Shown in pieces: positions 1 through 8,194 of a DNA stretch of 53,908 bases. Source of the DNA: MED660 sp002691025 (GTDB lineage: Bacteria > Myxococcota_A > UBA9160 > UBA4427). Made by a program: the position numbers and the translations under genes. The notes under the pieces were generated by a model, which saw only the letters and a program-made list of their open reading frames with translations, made no database searches and was not told the origin of the DNA. Position 1 is the first letter of the stretch, and each line of letters begins with the position of its first letter. The stretch spans positions 1 through 53,908 of the forward strand of contig NHDZ02000127.1 in NCBI GenBank assembly GCA_002170485.2. Direction: 5' to 3'.

Positions 1-1
1 C

Positions 2-460
2 GAGGCGATCTCGGGAGACCTGACTGGCGTCCCGTTGACCTGCGGTGATGGTTTTCTTGATTCGACCGAGGAATGCGATGACGGAGGCCTCATGGAGGGC
101 GACGGCTGCAGCATGGCCTGCCTTGTTGAGGACGGTTTCGAATGTGACAGCGAGCCCAGCGTCTGCGGCCTGACCTGCTCCCCTCGCGCTCTTGTATGCG
201 ACCTCAATGCCGATGGGGCGGTCGATCGGAGGGATACCCGATTGATCTCCGAAGCGGAGGGCACCGTGACGGTGGACCGCTGTGATCCGAGAGATATCAA
301 CAAGGATGGTCTCGTGTCCAGCCAGGATACTCAAGCGTGTGCCGCGCAATGCGATCGCTTCCTGTGCCAGGAAAAAGCCTGTGGGCTCCTCGGGCTAGAG
401 GTGGCTCCGTTGCTCGTTTTTGCCATGCTCCGGCGTCGCAGGAATCGGTTGCCAAACTGA
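2..460 (+). CDS. Surface protein, 3' end: DUF4215 repeat, dockerin-like Ca loops, C-terminal anchor (partial)
   Basis: The frame is open to the left edge, so only the last 152 residues are visible; the TTG at 35 is an internal Leu. It begins with a DUF4215-type Cys-rich repeat (CGDG..ECDDG..EGDGCS..C). Two EF/dockerin-like calcium loops follow, DLNADGAVDRRD and DINKDGLVSSQD, about 36 residues apart as in type I dockerins. The C-terminus is CGLLGLE, a hydrophobic stretch and RRRRNR, a tripartite layout like MYXO-CTERM/PEP-CTERM sorting tails. Inference: an exported, processed, envelope-anchored protein. Its substrate or ligand cannot be told because the N-terminal part is missing. Confidence 0.8.
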   Translation, partial: EAISGDLTGVPLTCGDGFLDSTEECDDGGLMEGDGCSMACLVEDGFECDSEPSVCGLTCSPRALVCDLNADGAVDRRDTRLISEAEGTVTVDRCDPRDINKDGLVSSQDTQACAAQCDRFLCQEKACGLLGLEVAPLLVFAMLRRRRNRLPN

Positions 461-568
461 GCTTGATGCACCGGATGCGCCATCACGCGGAAGCGTAAGA
501 TGGGGTCGCGGCGCGCCGGGCGTAATTTGTTCTGTTCGGCCATTGCGATTACAGACGGAGTAGAAGTC

Positions 569-1612
569 ATGACCAACCCGACCGCGTTCGGTATTGAAAC
601 CGGCTATTTGAAGATGGAAGACCATCCTCTGCTGGGACGACGGAATCTGATGAATCTGGCGCTTCTACTCTGGGTTCCCCTTCCGGCCGTGGGATGCTGC
701 CTGCTCCTCTTTGGCTGGTTCCCCGACCGCCAGATCCCGGAGGACCCCGGATTGATCTGGCCGGAAAGCTTCGATCAGGCGGCGGCCCTTCTGCTCCACC
801 ATCCGGTCTTGACAGTGAATCTCCTGTTCTTCCTCTTTGTCGATATCCAGTTCTTCCTGATCGCCCTGGTGCAGAAGAGCACCTGGCTGATCGACCCCTA
901 CTGGACTCTCCTGCCCCCGCTGATGGCCTTGTTCTTCTTCACCAATCCGTTGTCCGATCCCTCGGAAATGCGAGCTCTACTTTGCCTTCTCCTGCTGGGG
1001 GTCTGGTCCATTCGCCTTACGGGTAACTACTTCCGGCGAGAGCGATGGCAGTTCGGATTCAGGGAGGATTGGCGGTACGCAAAAATGCGACGGGAGCGGC
1101 GGTTTTTCATGATCGAGCAGGTCTTCGTGGTATACCTGGCTCAGCACGCCATGCTCGTGGGGCTCAGTCTTCCCTTTTTTGCGGTGGCGTTTTTTGATGT
1201 GCCCGTAGGGGTCATCGACGGATTCTTGTTTGCTGGCGCTTGCATTGGCCTCATCGTGGCAGGCCTGGCCGACAGTCAGCTCGATCTCTTCATGCGCGAG
1301 AACGCTCGACGCCAGGAGTCCGTAGAACCCCGAATTCAACTCCTGGACTCGGGGGTCTGGCACTACTCCCGTCACCCCAACTATTTCGGTGAACAGTTGT
1401 TCTGGTGGTGTATCGCGGGCTTCGGGATGGTTTGCGGAGAATCCTGGGTCGTGATCGGAACGGCTTTCAACTCCTGCGTACTCGCGGGCGTCACCGTCAT
1501 GACAGAGCGTCGAATGCTGGCGATACCGGATCGGAGAGCGGCTTTCCAAGCCTATCAAGCCCGCACGTCCGTGTGGGTACCCTGGTGGCCCCGCAGCGTG
1601 CCGCCTTCCTGA
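569..1612 (+). CDS. DUF1295 / steroid 5-alpha-reductase-like membrane protein
   Basis: A polytopic membrane protein of 347 residues. The C-terminal part carries the DUF1295 signature SRHPNYFGEQLFWW, shared with isoprenylcysteine methyltransferase and 3-oxo-5-alpha-steroid 4-dehydrogenase families, preceded by a conserved ADSQLDLFMREN segment. About seven hydrophobic segments can be seen. The start at 569 is preferred because GGAG lies eight bases upstream; an in-frame ATG at 500 would add 23 polar residues unlike the family. Members are integral membrane reductases or methyltransferases acting on lipids or sterols; the substrate here is unknown. It appears monocistronic, with a convergent dioxygenase gene 89 bases downstream. 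Confidence 0.85.
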   Translation: MTNPTAFGIETGYLKMEDHPLLGRRNLMNLALLLWVPLPAVGCCLLLFGWFPDRQIPEDPGLIWPESFDQAAALLLHHPVLTVNLLFFLFVDIQFFLIALVQKSTWLIDPYWTLLPPLMALFFFTNPLSDPSEMRALLCLLLLGVWSIRLTGNYFRRERWQFGFREDWRYAKMRRERRFFMIEQVFVVYLAQHAMLVGLSLPFFAVAFFDVPVGVIDGFLFAGACIGLIVAGLADSQLDLFMRENARRQESVEPRIQLLDSGVWHYSRHPNYFGEQLFWWCIAGFGMVCGESWVVIGTAFNSCVLAGVTVMTERRMLAIPDRRAAFQAYQARTSVWVPWWPRSVPPS

Positions 1613-1701
1613 GAGTGGAACAGGCCGCCTCTCTGGGAACACTGAAAGAGCGAGGGGGCCGCCGAGCGTCCTGCCTTGGGTTCTTGAATGGCCCGGGCTT
1701 C

Positions 1702-2544
1702 CTACTCCGCTCCGACCGTGGTGCGGTGCAGGAGGCGATCGTGACCCTCGTAGCCGCCTGTGGCCGCATGAAGCACGCTTCGGTTGTCCCAGAGCACGAG
1801 CATGTCGGGTTTCCACTCGTGCCTGAACTGGAATTCCGGTCGGGTCTGCCAGGCGTAGAGTTCCTGAAGGAGGGAGATCGCCTCCGGGCCCTCCATGCCG
1901 TCGATCCCGATCATGTATCCGAAGGATCCGAAGATTCCGGGTCGTCCGGTTTCGGGGTGCGGGCGGATGATGGGGTGGAGTCGCTCTTCCAAGGCTTCCT
2001 CGGAGGGCCGGATGTCCATGCTGCGCCCGGCGGCCTGGTCGGAATCGCCGTAGGCCCCGCCCGGTGAATAGGGGAGTTTTGCCGAGTGGATGGCCATCCT
2101 TCCCTCGAGTCTTTCACGAAGCTCCATGGGCATCGCGTCGAGGGCTTTGTGCTGATCGGCGAAGAGGGTGTCGCCGCCGGTGGGCGGAATGGTGACCGCT
2201 CGCAGGCAGGTACCTTGCGGCGGTTTTTCCTGGAAGCTCCAGTCGCTATGCCAGGCTTCTGCGAAGATGGGGCGGGTCTCGTCCGCGTCGCGGCGGACCG
2301 CGGCAATGTGATCCCGACCGGGGATGGGCCCGAAAAACGTGTCCACGCCAAAGGGACCGAAGTAGAGGGTGAAGCGTTCGAGATCGTCATCATCCATGGG
2401 TTGATTTGGGAAAACCAGGACATGATGCTCCAGCCAAGCGGCCCGAAGTTGGGACACCTGCTCCTCGGAGAGAGGAGCGGTGAGGTCGATTCCGGAGATT
2501 TCGGCTCCGCAGGCCTGGTCGGAAGGATGTACTTGAATAGACAA
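1702..2544 (-). CDS. TauD/TfdA-family Fe(II)/2-oxoglutarate dioxygenase
   Basis: This 280-residue protein has the normal length for alpha-ketoglutarate-dependent taurine/2,4-D dioxygenases. The iron-binding facial triad is intact: H99 and D101 in WHSDWSF, and H259 in the WDNRSVLHAA segment. R270, eleven residues after the last His, is the usual 2-oxoglutarate-binding Arg. The N-terminus (GAEISGIDL..PLS) is the typical TauD opening. Family members hydroxylate sulfonates, phenoxyacids, carnitine precursors or other small acids using O2 and 2-oxoglutarate. Sequence alone does not give the substrate; there is no adjacent sulfonate transporter. A second, diverged member lies at 5235-6164. Confidence 0.92.
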   Translation of the reverse strand: MSIQVHPSDQACGAEISGIDLTAPLSEEQVSQLRAAWLEHHVLVFPNQPMDDDDLERFTLYFGPFGVDTFFGPIPGRDHIAAVRRDADETRPIFAEAWHSDWSFQEKPPQGTCLRAVTIPPTGGDTLFADQHKALDAMPMELRERLEGRMAIHSAKLPYSPGGAYGDSDQAAGRSMDIRPSEEALEERLHPIIRPHPETGRPGIFGSFGYMIGIDGMEGPEAISLLQELYAWQTRPEFQFRHEWKPDMLVLWDNRSVLHAATGGYEGHDRLLHRTTVGAE

Positions 2545-2850
2545 GTCGGTTCCTCTGGTTGGGTGCGGTCGTCAAGATTGAGTGGGAGAGTCTACCAGAA
2601 TACTAGGAGACTCCGCGCCAAGGTCGCGCAGTTTCGACTCGGAAAGAAGCCGCCCGGATCGGATCTTTGACTCTTTGAAGCGGGGAGTGGCCGGTCACGC
2701 CGACCGAGAACTCCGGCTTGGGATCTGGGGCGCCGGCCATTGACACGCTTCCGGCCCGGTTCCGCTGCAGCGGGAAAGAAAGACGCGGAATCGCGAGGCG
2801 TTCGATCAGGGTGAGCTGGACCGAAGGAATTCCTGGCTGCCGGATCCGGT
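2545..2850. other. Intergenic region upstream of the dioxygenase
   Basis: About 300 bases lie between the stop of the lipoprotein gene and the start of the minus-strand dioxygenase. It should hold the dioxygenase promoter, but I see no convincing -35/-10 pair. A perfect 10-base palindrome (CCGGATCCGG, 2840-2849) sits at the edge of the lipoprotein gene; at this GC content it may be chance. Confidence 0.4.
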
Positions 2851-3237
2851 CTATCCGGGCTGTACCGGTTCGGTCTCGGAGGCCCATACGGCCCGTACAG
2901 TGGCCTTGCAGAAGCCGCCTCGTACGCCGGCGGGGAGCCGATTGATGGAGACCTGGATGGTGCTTTTCTGGATGGGCTCGATGGTTCGCGGAAACGTTTC
3001 CGCGTACTGCTCGGCCAGGCTGATCAATTCGTTCTCGCAGTTCTCGATGACCTGATAGATGGCCTCGTTCTTCTCCGTGTACTCGACACGCATGCGGAAA
3101 CCTGAATCCGTGTGCTGGACCCCGACCTTGGAGTAAGGCCCGACCGGGCGCATGGGTATATCGGAAACGAATTGCGAGGGGTGGGCGCACGCCACAAGAG
3201 CGAGCAGGGGGATGGCGAGGGTCAGGATTTTCTTCAT
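2851..3237 (-). CDS. Small lipoprotein of unknown function
   Basis: A 128-residue protein starting with a lipoprotein signal peptide: MKK, a hydrophobic core (ILTLAIPLLAL) and a lipobox ending VACAH, so Cys is expected at about residue 17 of the precursor. The mature part is mixed polar with the segment FRMRVEYTEKNEAIYQVIENC and one later Cys; I do not recognise a family. The start at 3237 is preferred over an in-frame start nine codons upstream because the signal peptide then begins with MKK. It probably sits in the outer membrane facing the periplasm. Function unknown. Confidence 0.72.
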   Translation of the reverse strand: MKKILTLAIPLLALVACAHPSQFVSDIPMRPVGPYSKVGVQHTDSGFRMRVEYTEKNEAIYQVIENCENELISLAEQYAETFPRTIEPIQKSTIQVSINRLPAGVRGGFCKATVRAVWASETEPVQPG

Positions 3238-3781
3238 TTTATGTTCGGGCTCCGGCCTTCTCATGAGGGACTTGTACTTCCATCCATTCTGGATCCGGGA
3301 CCGATGTCGTGCGATGGGTTCGTGGGTTCAAGGCCGATTCCGTACGGGTGAAAGAAGTTTGCGCAGCCAGGCGAGTTGGCCCCTTCCAAGGGGTTGGGGC
3401 TTTTTTGGCGGAGGTTCCATGAGGCTAACCGAGGGAAGGTGAAGGGTCGATTCGGCCGTCACACTGAATTCGGATTCGATGAAAGTTCGGAACATATTCT
3501 TTTGAGGGTTTCCATCTCCAGCGACACGGCTTCTCCTTTTGAATCCTGCACGGTATCGGCTCCAGAGTCATTTATCCAAGCGCGTATGATCGAGCATGGG
3601 TGTGAGTGGCGTGCATCACCGCGTTCTTTGAAGAGGGCCCCGCCGCCCGAAGCCTCATTCTTTCACGGGGGCCCGGTCGCGGACATCCGGTTTAGACCCT
3701 ACTTTCCTCTTCCTTGTGGCGTGAGGCCAAGCCCTTCGTCAGAGTCTAAGTCTGTTTCATTCGAGAGGGCCCTCCATCGCC
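3238..3781. other. Long intergenic region upstream of the glutamine-synthetase-like gene
   Basis: About 540 bases separate two diverging genes. A plus-strand reading frame of 137 codons (3376-3789) crosses it but has no recognisable domain, Shine-Dalgarno sequence or protein-like composition, and it runs into the next gene, so I treat it as noncoding. Two signals are visible: a terminator-like hairpin at 3379-3406, and a perfect palindrome GAGGGCCCTC at 3765-3774 just before the downstream ATG. The palindrome includes the only SD-like sequence, so it could mask or mark the ribosome binding site. Confidence 0.5.
3379..3406 (+). terminator. Terminator-like hairpin with T6, no plus-strand gene upstream
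   Basis: GCCCC (3379-3383) pairs with GGGGC (3396-3400), with an inner CCTT/AAGG pairing, and TTTTTT follows directly at 3401-3406. The nearest upstream plus-strand gene ends at 1612. It would therefore end a short unrecognised transcript or act as a leader attenuator of the gene at 3782. Confidence 0.4.
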
Positions 3782-5116
3782 ATGCCTGAATCCACTCAAG
3801 ACCTCGTGGACATCGTAGAGAAGAGCGAGATCCGGTTTCTGCGTCTCGGCTGGGTCGACAACGCGGGCGTCTACCGGGTTCATGCGATTCGAGCCACTCG
3901 TATTGCGCAGATGGTGAGCGAGGGGCTGGGGCTGGCGACCGGAGCGCAGGCCGTGCCCGTTCACGAAGATGTGGTGGCGGAAGGGCTGCCCATTGGTCCG
4001 GTCGGGCAGGTGTGGCTTGTTCCGGATGCCGAAAGTTTTCGTGTACTCCCCTGGGAGCCGGAGCATGGCGCCGTGATGGGTTCCTTCGTTTCGCAGGATG
4101 GATCGCCCTGGCCGTACTGTCCGCGAGGGGCGCTGCAGAGGCAGGTCGATCGTCTGTCCGATCTGGGTCTCGGCATGCAGGCCGCGTTTGAGCACGAGTT
4201 CATGCTTCTTCGGGAAAACGATGGCGTTCTCTCGCACTTTGAAACGTCCCACTATGCCTCGACCCATGGTCTTGATGCGGGAGGTCCTCTTCTGGATGAG
4301 ATGACTCGGGGTCTGGAAGAGCAGGGTGTGGCCGTGGAGTCCATGCTGAAGGAAGCCGGCCTCAGCCAATTCGAGATCGTGACCGAGCATGGTTCGCCTC
4401 TTTTGGCTGCGGATCAGTTCGTGGCCGTACGGGAGACGATTTCGGCTGTGGCCATGCGTCACCAATTGATCGGGACCTGTCTTCCGCTTGTTTTCGAGGA
4501 AGAGGCAGGCAACGGGTGGCACCTGCACTTCAGTCTCTTTCAAGGTTCAAAGAACCTCACGTCAGAAGGTCCTGTTCTGGGTGAGCTCAGCGCTTCGTTC
4601 CTGGCGGGGCTTCTTGAGCATCTTCCAGGTCTTTGCGCGTTGACGGCGCCCAGCACCAACTCCTACCGACGCATCCGACCGGGAGCCTGGGCGGGGGCGT
4701 ACCGGGTCTGGGGATATGACAACAAGGAGGCGGCGCTTCGGGTGCCCTCCTCACGAAGAGGTGGGCCCACCAACGTCGAACTCAAGGTGGCCGACGCATC
4801 GGCGAACCCGTACCTCGCGTTGGCGGCGGTCATCGGAGCCGGGCTGGACGGAGTCGAGCGCGGGTTGACCTTGCCTGATCCGGTGGCGGAAGATGCGGGC
4901 TCGCTCACCGAGGAGGAACGGGTCCAAAGAGGAATCGAGAGCCTGCCGGCTCTCCTTTCGGAGGCTCTGTCGTCTTTGCGCTCGGATGACGTGCTTCTGC
5001 GGGTGCTGGGCCCGGAACTCTCTTTGGCGTACCTCAAGGTGAAGGAGAATGAGGTTTCTCACTTTGAAGGCGGTGGGCTGGAGGACGAGGTCCGGGAGTT
5101 GGTCACGGCGTACTAG
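3782..5116 (+). CDS. Glutamine synthetase family ligase (copy 1)
   Basis: A 444-residue protein with both GS domains: an N-terminal beta-grasp region (RFLRLGWVDNAGVYR) and a C-terminal catalytic domain. Visible active-site landmarks are FEHEFMLL (metal-binding Glu pair), NGWHLHFSL (metal/ammonia-site His), APSTNSYRRIRPG (the Asn-Ser-Tyr segment) and ELKVADASANPYL near the end. True GlnA has a longer loop set, so this is more likely a gamma-glutamyl-amine ligase of the PuuA/FluG/aniline-type group, joining glutamate to an amine with ATP. It is followed 118 bases later by a 2-oxoglutarate dioxygenase gene, which may act in the same amine pathway. The amine is unknown. Confidence 0.88.
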   Translation: MPESTQDLVDIVEKSEIRFLRLGWVDNAGVYRVHAIRATRIAQMVSEGLGLATGAQAVPVHEDVVAEGLPIGPVGQVWLVPDAESFRVLPWEPEHGAVMGSFVSQDGSPWPYCPRGALQRQVDRLSDLGLGMQAAFEHEFMLLRENDGVLSHFETSHYASTHGLDAGGPLLDEMTRGLEEQGVAVESMLKEAGLSQFEIVTEHGSPLLAADQFVAVRETISAVAMRHQLIGTCLPLVFEEEAGNGWHLHFSLFQGSKNLTSEGPVLGELSASFLAGLLEHLPGLCALTAPSTNSYRRIRPGAWAGAYRVWGYDNKEAALRVPSSRRGGPTNVELKVADASANPYLALAAVIGAGLDGVERGLTLPDPVAEDAGSLTEEERVQRGIESLPALLSEALSSLRSDDVLLRVLGPELSLAYLKVKENEVSHFEGGGLEDEVRELVTAY

Positions 5117-5234
5117 CTCGGCGTGATCGCTCGTGAGCCGGAGCCCTGCAGTTGTTTCCTGTGCGATCAAGCGTGTAGAATGAAGATCCAGAACGACTCC
5201 TGCACGACGCGTGTGGGAGCAGGGAGAATATTTC

Positions 5235-6164
5235 ATGAATCTGAATGTCCGGCCTCTTGGGAATATCGGGGTCGAGGTACTCGATGTGGATTTGCGCGAG
5301 CCTGTAGGCGACGACTTGAAAGCGGCTCTGGAGGCGCTCTGGCTTGAATACGGTGTACTCGCCTTTCGGGACCAGGAGATGGATGTCTCCCACCAGATTG
5401 CATTCAGCTCGATTTTCGGTGAACTGGCCCGGCATCCGCTTGAAGTGAAGCTGGCCAGCGATCATCCCGAACTCTTCGTCCTCGATACGGGGAGCAATCC
5501 GGCTCGGGATGAGGTCGAGACCAGTTATTGGGATGGCGTGCCGCTCATCGGCCGTCTGCCCTGGCACATCGATCTCCACTATACGGGGAGGCCGAATCGC
5601 GGTGCGGTCATGCGCTCGGTGACGGCAGAAGAGGGTGGAGGCAATACCGGGTTCTGCGATCTGGCCATGGCCTACGACGCACTGGATGCGGCGACCCAGG
5701 AGCGGATTCAAGGGCTTGAAGTGACCTATGTGTTCGAGATGCAGCGTTCGAAGTGGCGGTTTGCGGATCTCGAGGGCTTTGAGCCCGGGCCCAAGAACCC
5801 GAAGAAGCCGTCGGATGTCGGGTTCCCAGACTTTCCCGACTCCGTGTATCCCGTGGTGGTGACGCACCCGGTCAGCGGAAGAAAGGTGCTTGAAGTGGTG
5901 GAACAGTTCCTGGACCGGTTTGAGAATGCCGCGGATTTCGGACTGACGGGAGACGAGGCGGATGCGCTTCTTCAAGAGCTCCTGGATCACGTGCGCCAAC
6001 CGCAGTTCCAGTACATCCACGAGTGGAAGCCCGGTGACATCGTCCTGTGGGACAACTGGCGGACAGCCCATTGTGGCACCGGAACGCCCATCGGAACCCG
6101 GCGATTGCTTCATCGCACCACCATTGTGGGAGATGTGGCCCTGGGCCGACATCTCGATGCTTGA
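5235..6164 (+). CDS. TauD/TfdA-family Fe(II)/2-oxoglutarate dioxygenase (second copy)
   Basis: 309 residues. The iron triad is H111 and D113 (WHIDLHYTGRP) plus H279 (WDNWRTAHCG), with R290 as the 2-oxoglutarate Arg eleven residues later. The start at 5235 is chosen because AGGGAG lies nine bases upstream and the protein then opens with the family-typical MNLNVRPLG.IGVEVLDVDL. It carries an insertion before the HxD motif (TGSNPARDEVETSYWDG) not found in the dioxygenase at 1702-2544, so the two are diverged and probably differ in substrate. Co-oriented with the preceding GS-like ligase, plausibly one operon. Confidence 0.92.
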   Translation: MNLNVRPLGNIGVEVLDVDLREPVGDDLKAALEALWLEYGVLAFRDQEMDVSHQIAFSSIFGELARHPLEVKLASDHPELFVLDTGSNPARDEVETSYWDGVPLIGRLPWHIDLHYTGRPNRGAVMRSVTAEEGGGNTGFCDLAMAYDALDAATQERIQGLEVTYVFEMQRSKWRFADLEGFEPGPKNPKKPSDVGFPDFPDSVYPVVVTHPVSGRKVLEVVEQFLDRFENAADFGLTGDEADALLQELLDHVRQPQFQYIHEWKPGDIVLWDNWRTAHCGTGTPIGTRRLLHRTTIVGDVALGRHLDA

Positions 6165-6290
6165 TACGAACGGCCGATTGTGCCTCTGTCGGTTTCTTGA
6201 TTTGTGTGCTTCGGTTTCAACTCCTGTGTGAGCCGTCCATGAAGCATGCACCATTCCAGACATCGTGGAAAACGCGATATGGAGACCCGA

Positions 6291-6962
6291 ATGATCGAGT
6301 ACGCGCGCGAAGGTGCCATCCATATACTCACCATGAACGCCGGCCCCAATGTCATCAACCCGGACTGGCAGACTCGTATGCTTGAGATCCTGGACATCGT
6401 CGAGGAGGGGACCGAGGGCGATTCGGGGCTGGTGCTTGCAGGAGAGGGCAAGTTCTTCAGCAACGGACTCGACGTGCCGGTGGTGATGGGGCTTGAGGGC
6501 GATGATCGGACCCGGTTCGGGGCCCAGATGGGTCAGATCATGGTTCGCTTGCTACGGCTTCCCGTGCCGACGGTGGCCGCGGTCAATGGACATGCCTTTG
6601 CGGCGGGCGCGTTTCTCGCGCTGGCTTGCGACTACCGGATCATGCGAGAAGACCGCGGTTGGATTTCGATTTCAGAGGTGGATGCCGGTGTGCCCATCGG
6701 AGCGCCCATGATGGGCCTGCTCCGCGACAAGTTGCCGCCGTCCACCGCGCGGGATGCCGTGCTCAGTGGAAAACGATACACCGCCGAAGAGGCCATGGCT
6801 TCGGGCTTCGCGGATGGAAAGGCGAGTGAAGAGGGTCTGCTCGAAGAGGCGAAGGCGCTGGCGCAGAGTCTGGCCACCAAGGAGCGTCGTATCTTCGGCA
6901 CTCTCAAGCGCTCCCTCTATGCCCAGGCGGTGGCGGGCTTTGGGCTTGAGAACGAGCGGTGA
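6291..6962 (+). CDS. Enoyl-CoA hydratase/isomerase (crotonase) family protein
   Basis: A 223-residue single-domain crotonase-fold protein. The oxyanion-hole segments are FFSNGLD and GHAFAAGAFLALACDYRIM. The region that holds catalytic Glu in hydratases reads SEVDAGVPIGAPMMGLLRDKLP, closer to delta3,delta2-enoyl-CoA isomerases (ECI-like) than to crotonase. It may shift double bonds in unsaturated fatty acyl-CoAs. The start at 6291 has GGAG six bases upstream and gives the usual MIEYAREG opening; ATG codons at 6246 and 6279 are in frame. It follows the dioxygenase gene by about 125 bases. Substrate range is not readable from sequence. Confidence 0.85.
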   Translation: MIEYAREGAIHILTMNAGPNVINPDWQTRMLEILDIVEEGTEGDSGLVLAGEGKFFSNGLDVPVVMGLEGDDRTRFGAQMGQIMVRLLRLPVPTVAAVNGHAFAAGAFLALACDYRIMREDRGWISISEVDAGVPIGAPMMGLLRDKLPPSTARDAVLSGKRYTAEEAMASGFADGKASEEGLLEEAKALAQSLATKERRIFGTLKRSLYAQAVAGFGLENER

Positions 6963-7041
6963 AAAACTGGTCGGTGTCTTGAAGTCGCGATAGTGTGGGT
7001 CTTGATCCGAAAGAAACGAATTTCAGGGGGCGAGAACTCCA

Positions 7042-7631
7042 TTGTTGTCTCGAATGTCATGGGCCCGGAGGCTGGGGCTCTTTCTGGTTGTGGTGGCCCT
7101 GGTGTCGGGGGGCCTGGTGCTCGAACATCGGCTTTCCCCGAAGCATTTGCTGGAGGTGGAGCCGGGATTTCTCTATCGAAGTGCCACTTTGCCCCCCGAG
7201 CAACTCGCTGATGTGGTGGACGAGTATGGGATCCGCACCGTGGTCAATTTGCGTAGCGTGGGCGGAGANCGCATGGCGGAGCAGATTGGCATGCGCGNGA
7301 AGCGGACGTCNTGGCGCAGCGTGGAGTCGAGNTGATTGATCTGCCGGTGAACTCAGGCTGGTACCCGCCCGATGAGTCGCTGGAAGGGTGGCTCGACGTN
7401 CTGGAGGATGAGAACGCGGGACCGATTCTCGTGCACTGCGAATACGGAGTGATCCGGACCAGTTTGATGGTCTCCATCTACAAGATGGAGCACCACGGAG
7501 AGGCATTTTCGGAGGTCTGGGAAGATTTTGAGCTCTTCCAATCCGATCTGGAGGAGCCCATCCATTCAAGGCTTGAAAATTACCTGTCCGACTACGTGCC
7601 CCGCGCTTCGGTTNCCGAGAACCGGCTCTGA
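7042..7631 (+). CDS. Membrane-anchored dual-specificity (Cys) protein phosphatase, frameshifted by ambiguous bases
   Basis: Two frames together encode about 196 residues. The first half (7042 to about 7298) gives an N-terminal membrane anchor (GLFLVVVALVSGGLVL) and the phosphatase opening EPGFLYRSATLPPEQL..GIRTVVNLRS. The second half, in another frame, gives the active site VHCEYGVIRTSLM, the CX5R loop. One base seems to be lost beside the N at 7298: adding one restores ...GMREEADVLAQRGVELIDLPVNSG..., a continuous family-like sequence. The region holds five Ns, so a consensus error is much likelier than a true mutation. The start is TTG 7042 or ATG 7054. It probably hydrolyses phosphotyrosine/phosphoserine or a phosphorylated small molecule at the inner membrane. 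Confidence 0.75.
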
Positions 7632-7694
7632 GGCCCGGGCAGGGACGGCTTGGGCAAAGCCTGGGTAGTTCCGGCTTCTGAACCGCTCTTTGGC

Positions 7695-8015
7695 CTAGAC
7701 CTTGAAGAGTCGGTCTCCTCGTCGGCACTTCTTCTTGACCTTGATTCCCACAGAAGCACCGCGGCGGGCTTTTTCCACNGGCTCATGNTCGATCTGCATG
7801 GATTTGATCGGTTGNGTGAAGTCGGTGGTGTGCCCTTGGACCCGGATCCGGTCGCCCACGGCGAGTGGTTTCGACAGTTTGAGTGCGACGACGCCCACCT
7901 GGGCGAAATAATCCTCNACGCGTCCGATCTCCTGGACCTTGGCAGTCCCGGTTTTCTTNGTCGTGGTCTTCTTCTTCTGGTTCTTCTTACCAAATAGNTC
8001 GCTCAGCCATCCCAT
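7695..8015 (-). CDS. Stand-alone EF-Tu domain-2-like protein
   Basis: 106 residues. A Lys-rich N-terminal tail (FGKKNQKKKT) leads into a beta-barrel module: VGVVALKLSKPLAVGDRIRVQGHTTDF, then IKSMQI, then a GIKVKKKCRRGDRLFKV ending. This pattern matches the small translation-factor-like proteins built from EF-Tu domain 2, also seen as the C-terminal module of U32 peptidases. Six Ns fall in the gene but the frame is intact. A strong GGGGGGAA lies just upstream of the ATG. Biochemical role unknown; RNA or ribosome association is a guess from the fold and basic tail. Confidence 0.75.
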   Translation of the reverse strand: MGWLSXLFGKKNQKKKTTXKKTGTAKVQEIGRXEDYFAQVGVVALKLSKPLAVGDRIRVQGHTTDFXQPIKSMQIXHEXVEKARRGASVGIKVKKKCRRGDRLFKV

Positions 8016-8194
8016 ATTGATTCCCCCCGTGCCTCATGGTAGACGGACTCGCGACGCGGCAAAAGGGCCGGAAGCTCCGGGCCACTGCTTGGACGAGGGT
8101 CTTGGCCGGGGGATCGGGGAGGCGGCCTAGGGCGGGGCGAGTTCACGCTTGGTGATCCGCCTGGAATCGGAATCGAACTGGATCAGACGCGGCT

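Noticed and set aside
3320..3345. T-loop-like GGTTCAAGGC, possible tRNA
   Set aside because: No T-stem, acceptor or anticodon arm can be built around it.
3376..3789. Plus-strand frame of 137 codons upstream of the GS-like gene
   Set aside because: No domain, no ribosome binding site, odd composition, and it runs into the real start of the next gene; more likely chance in a GC-rich spacer.
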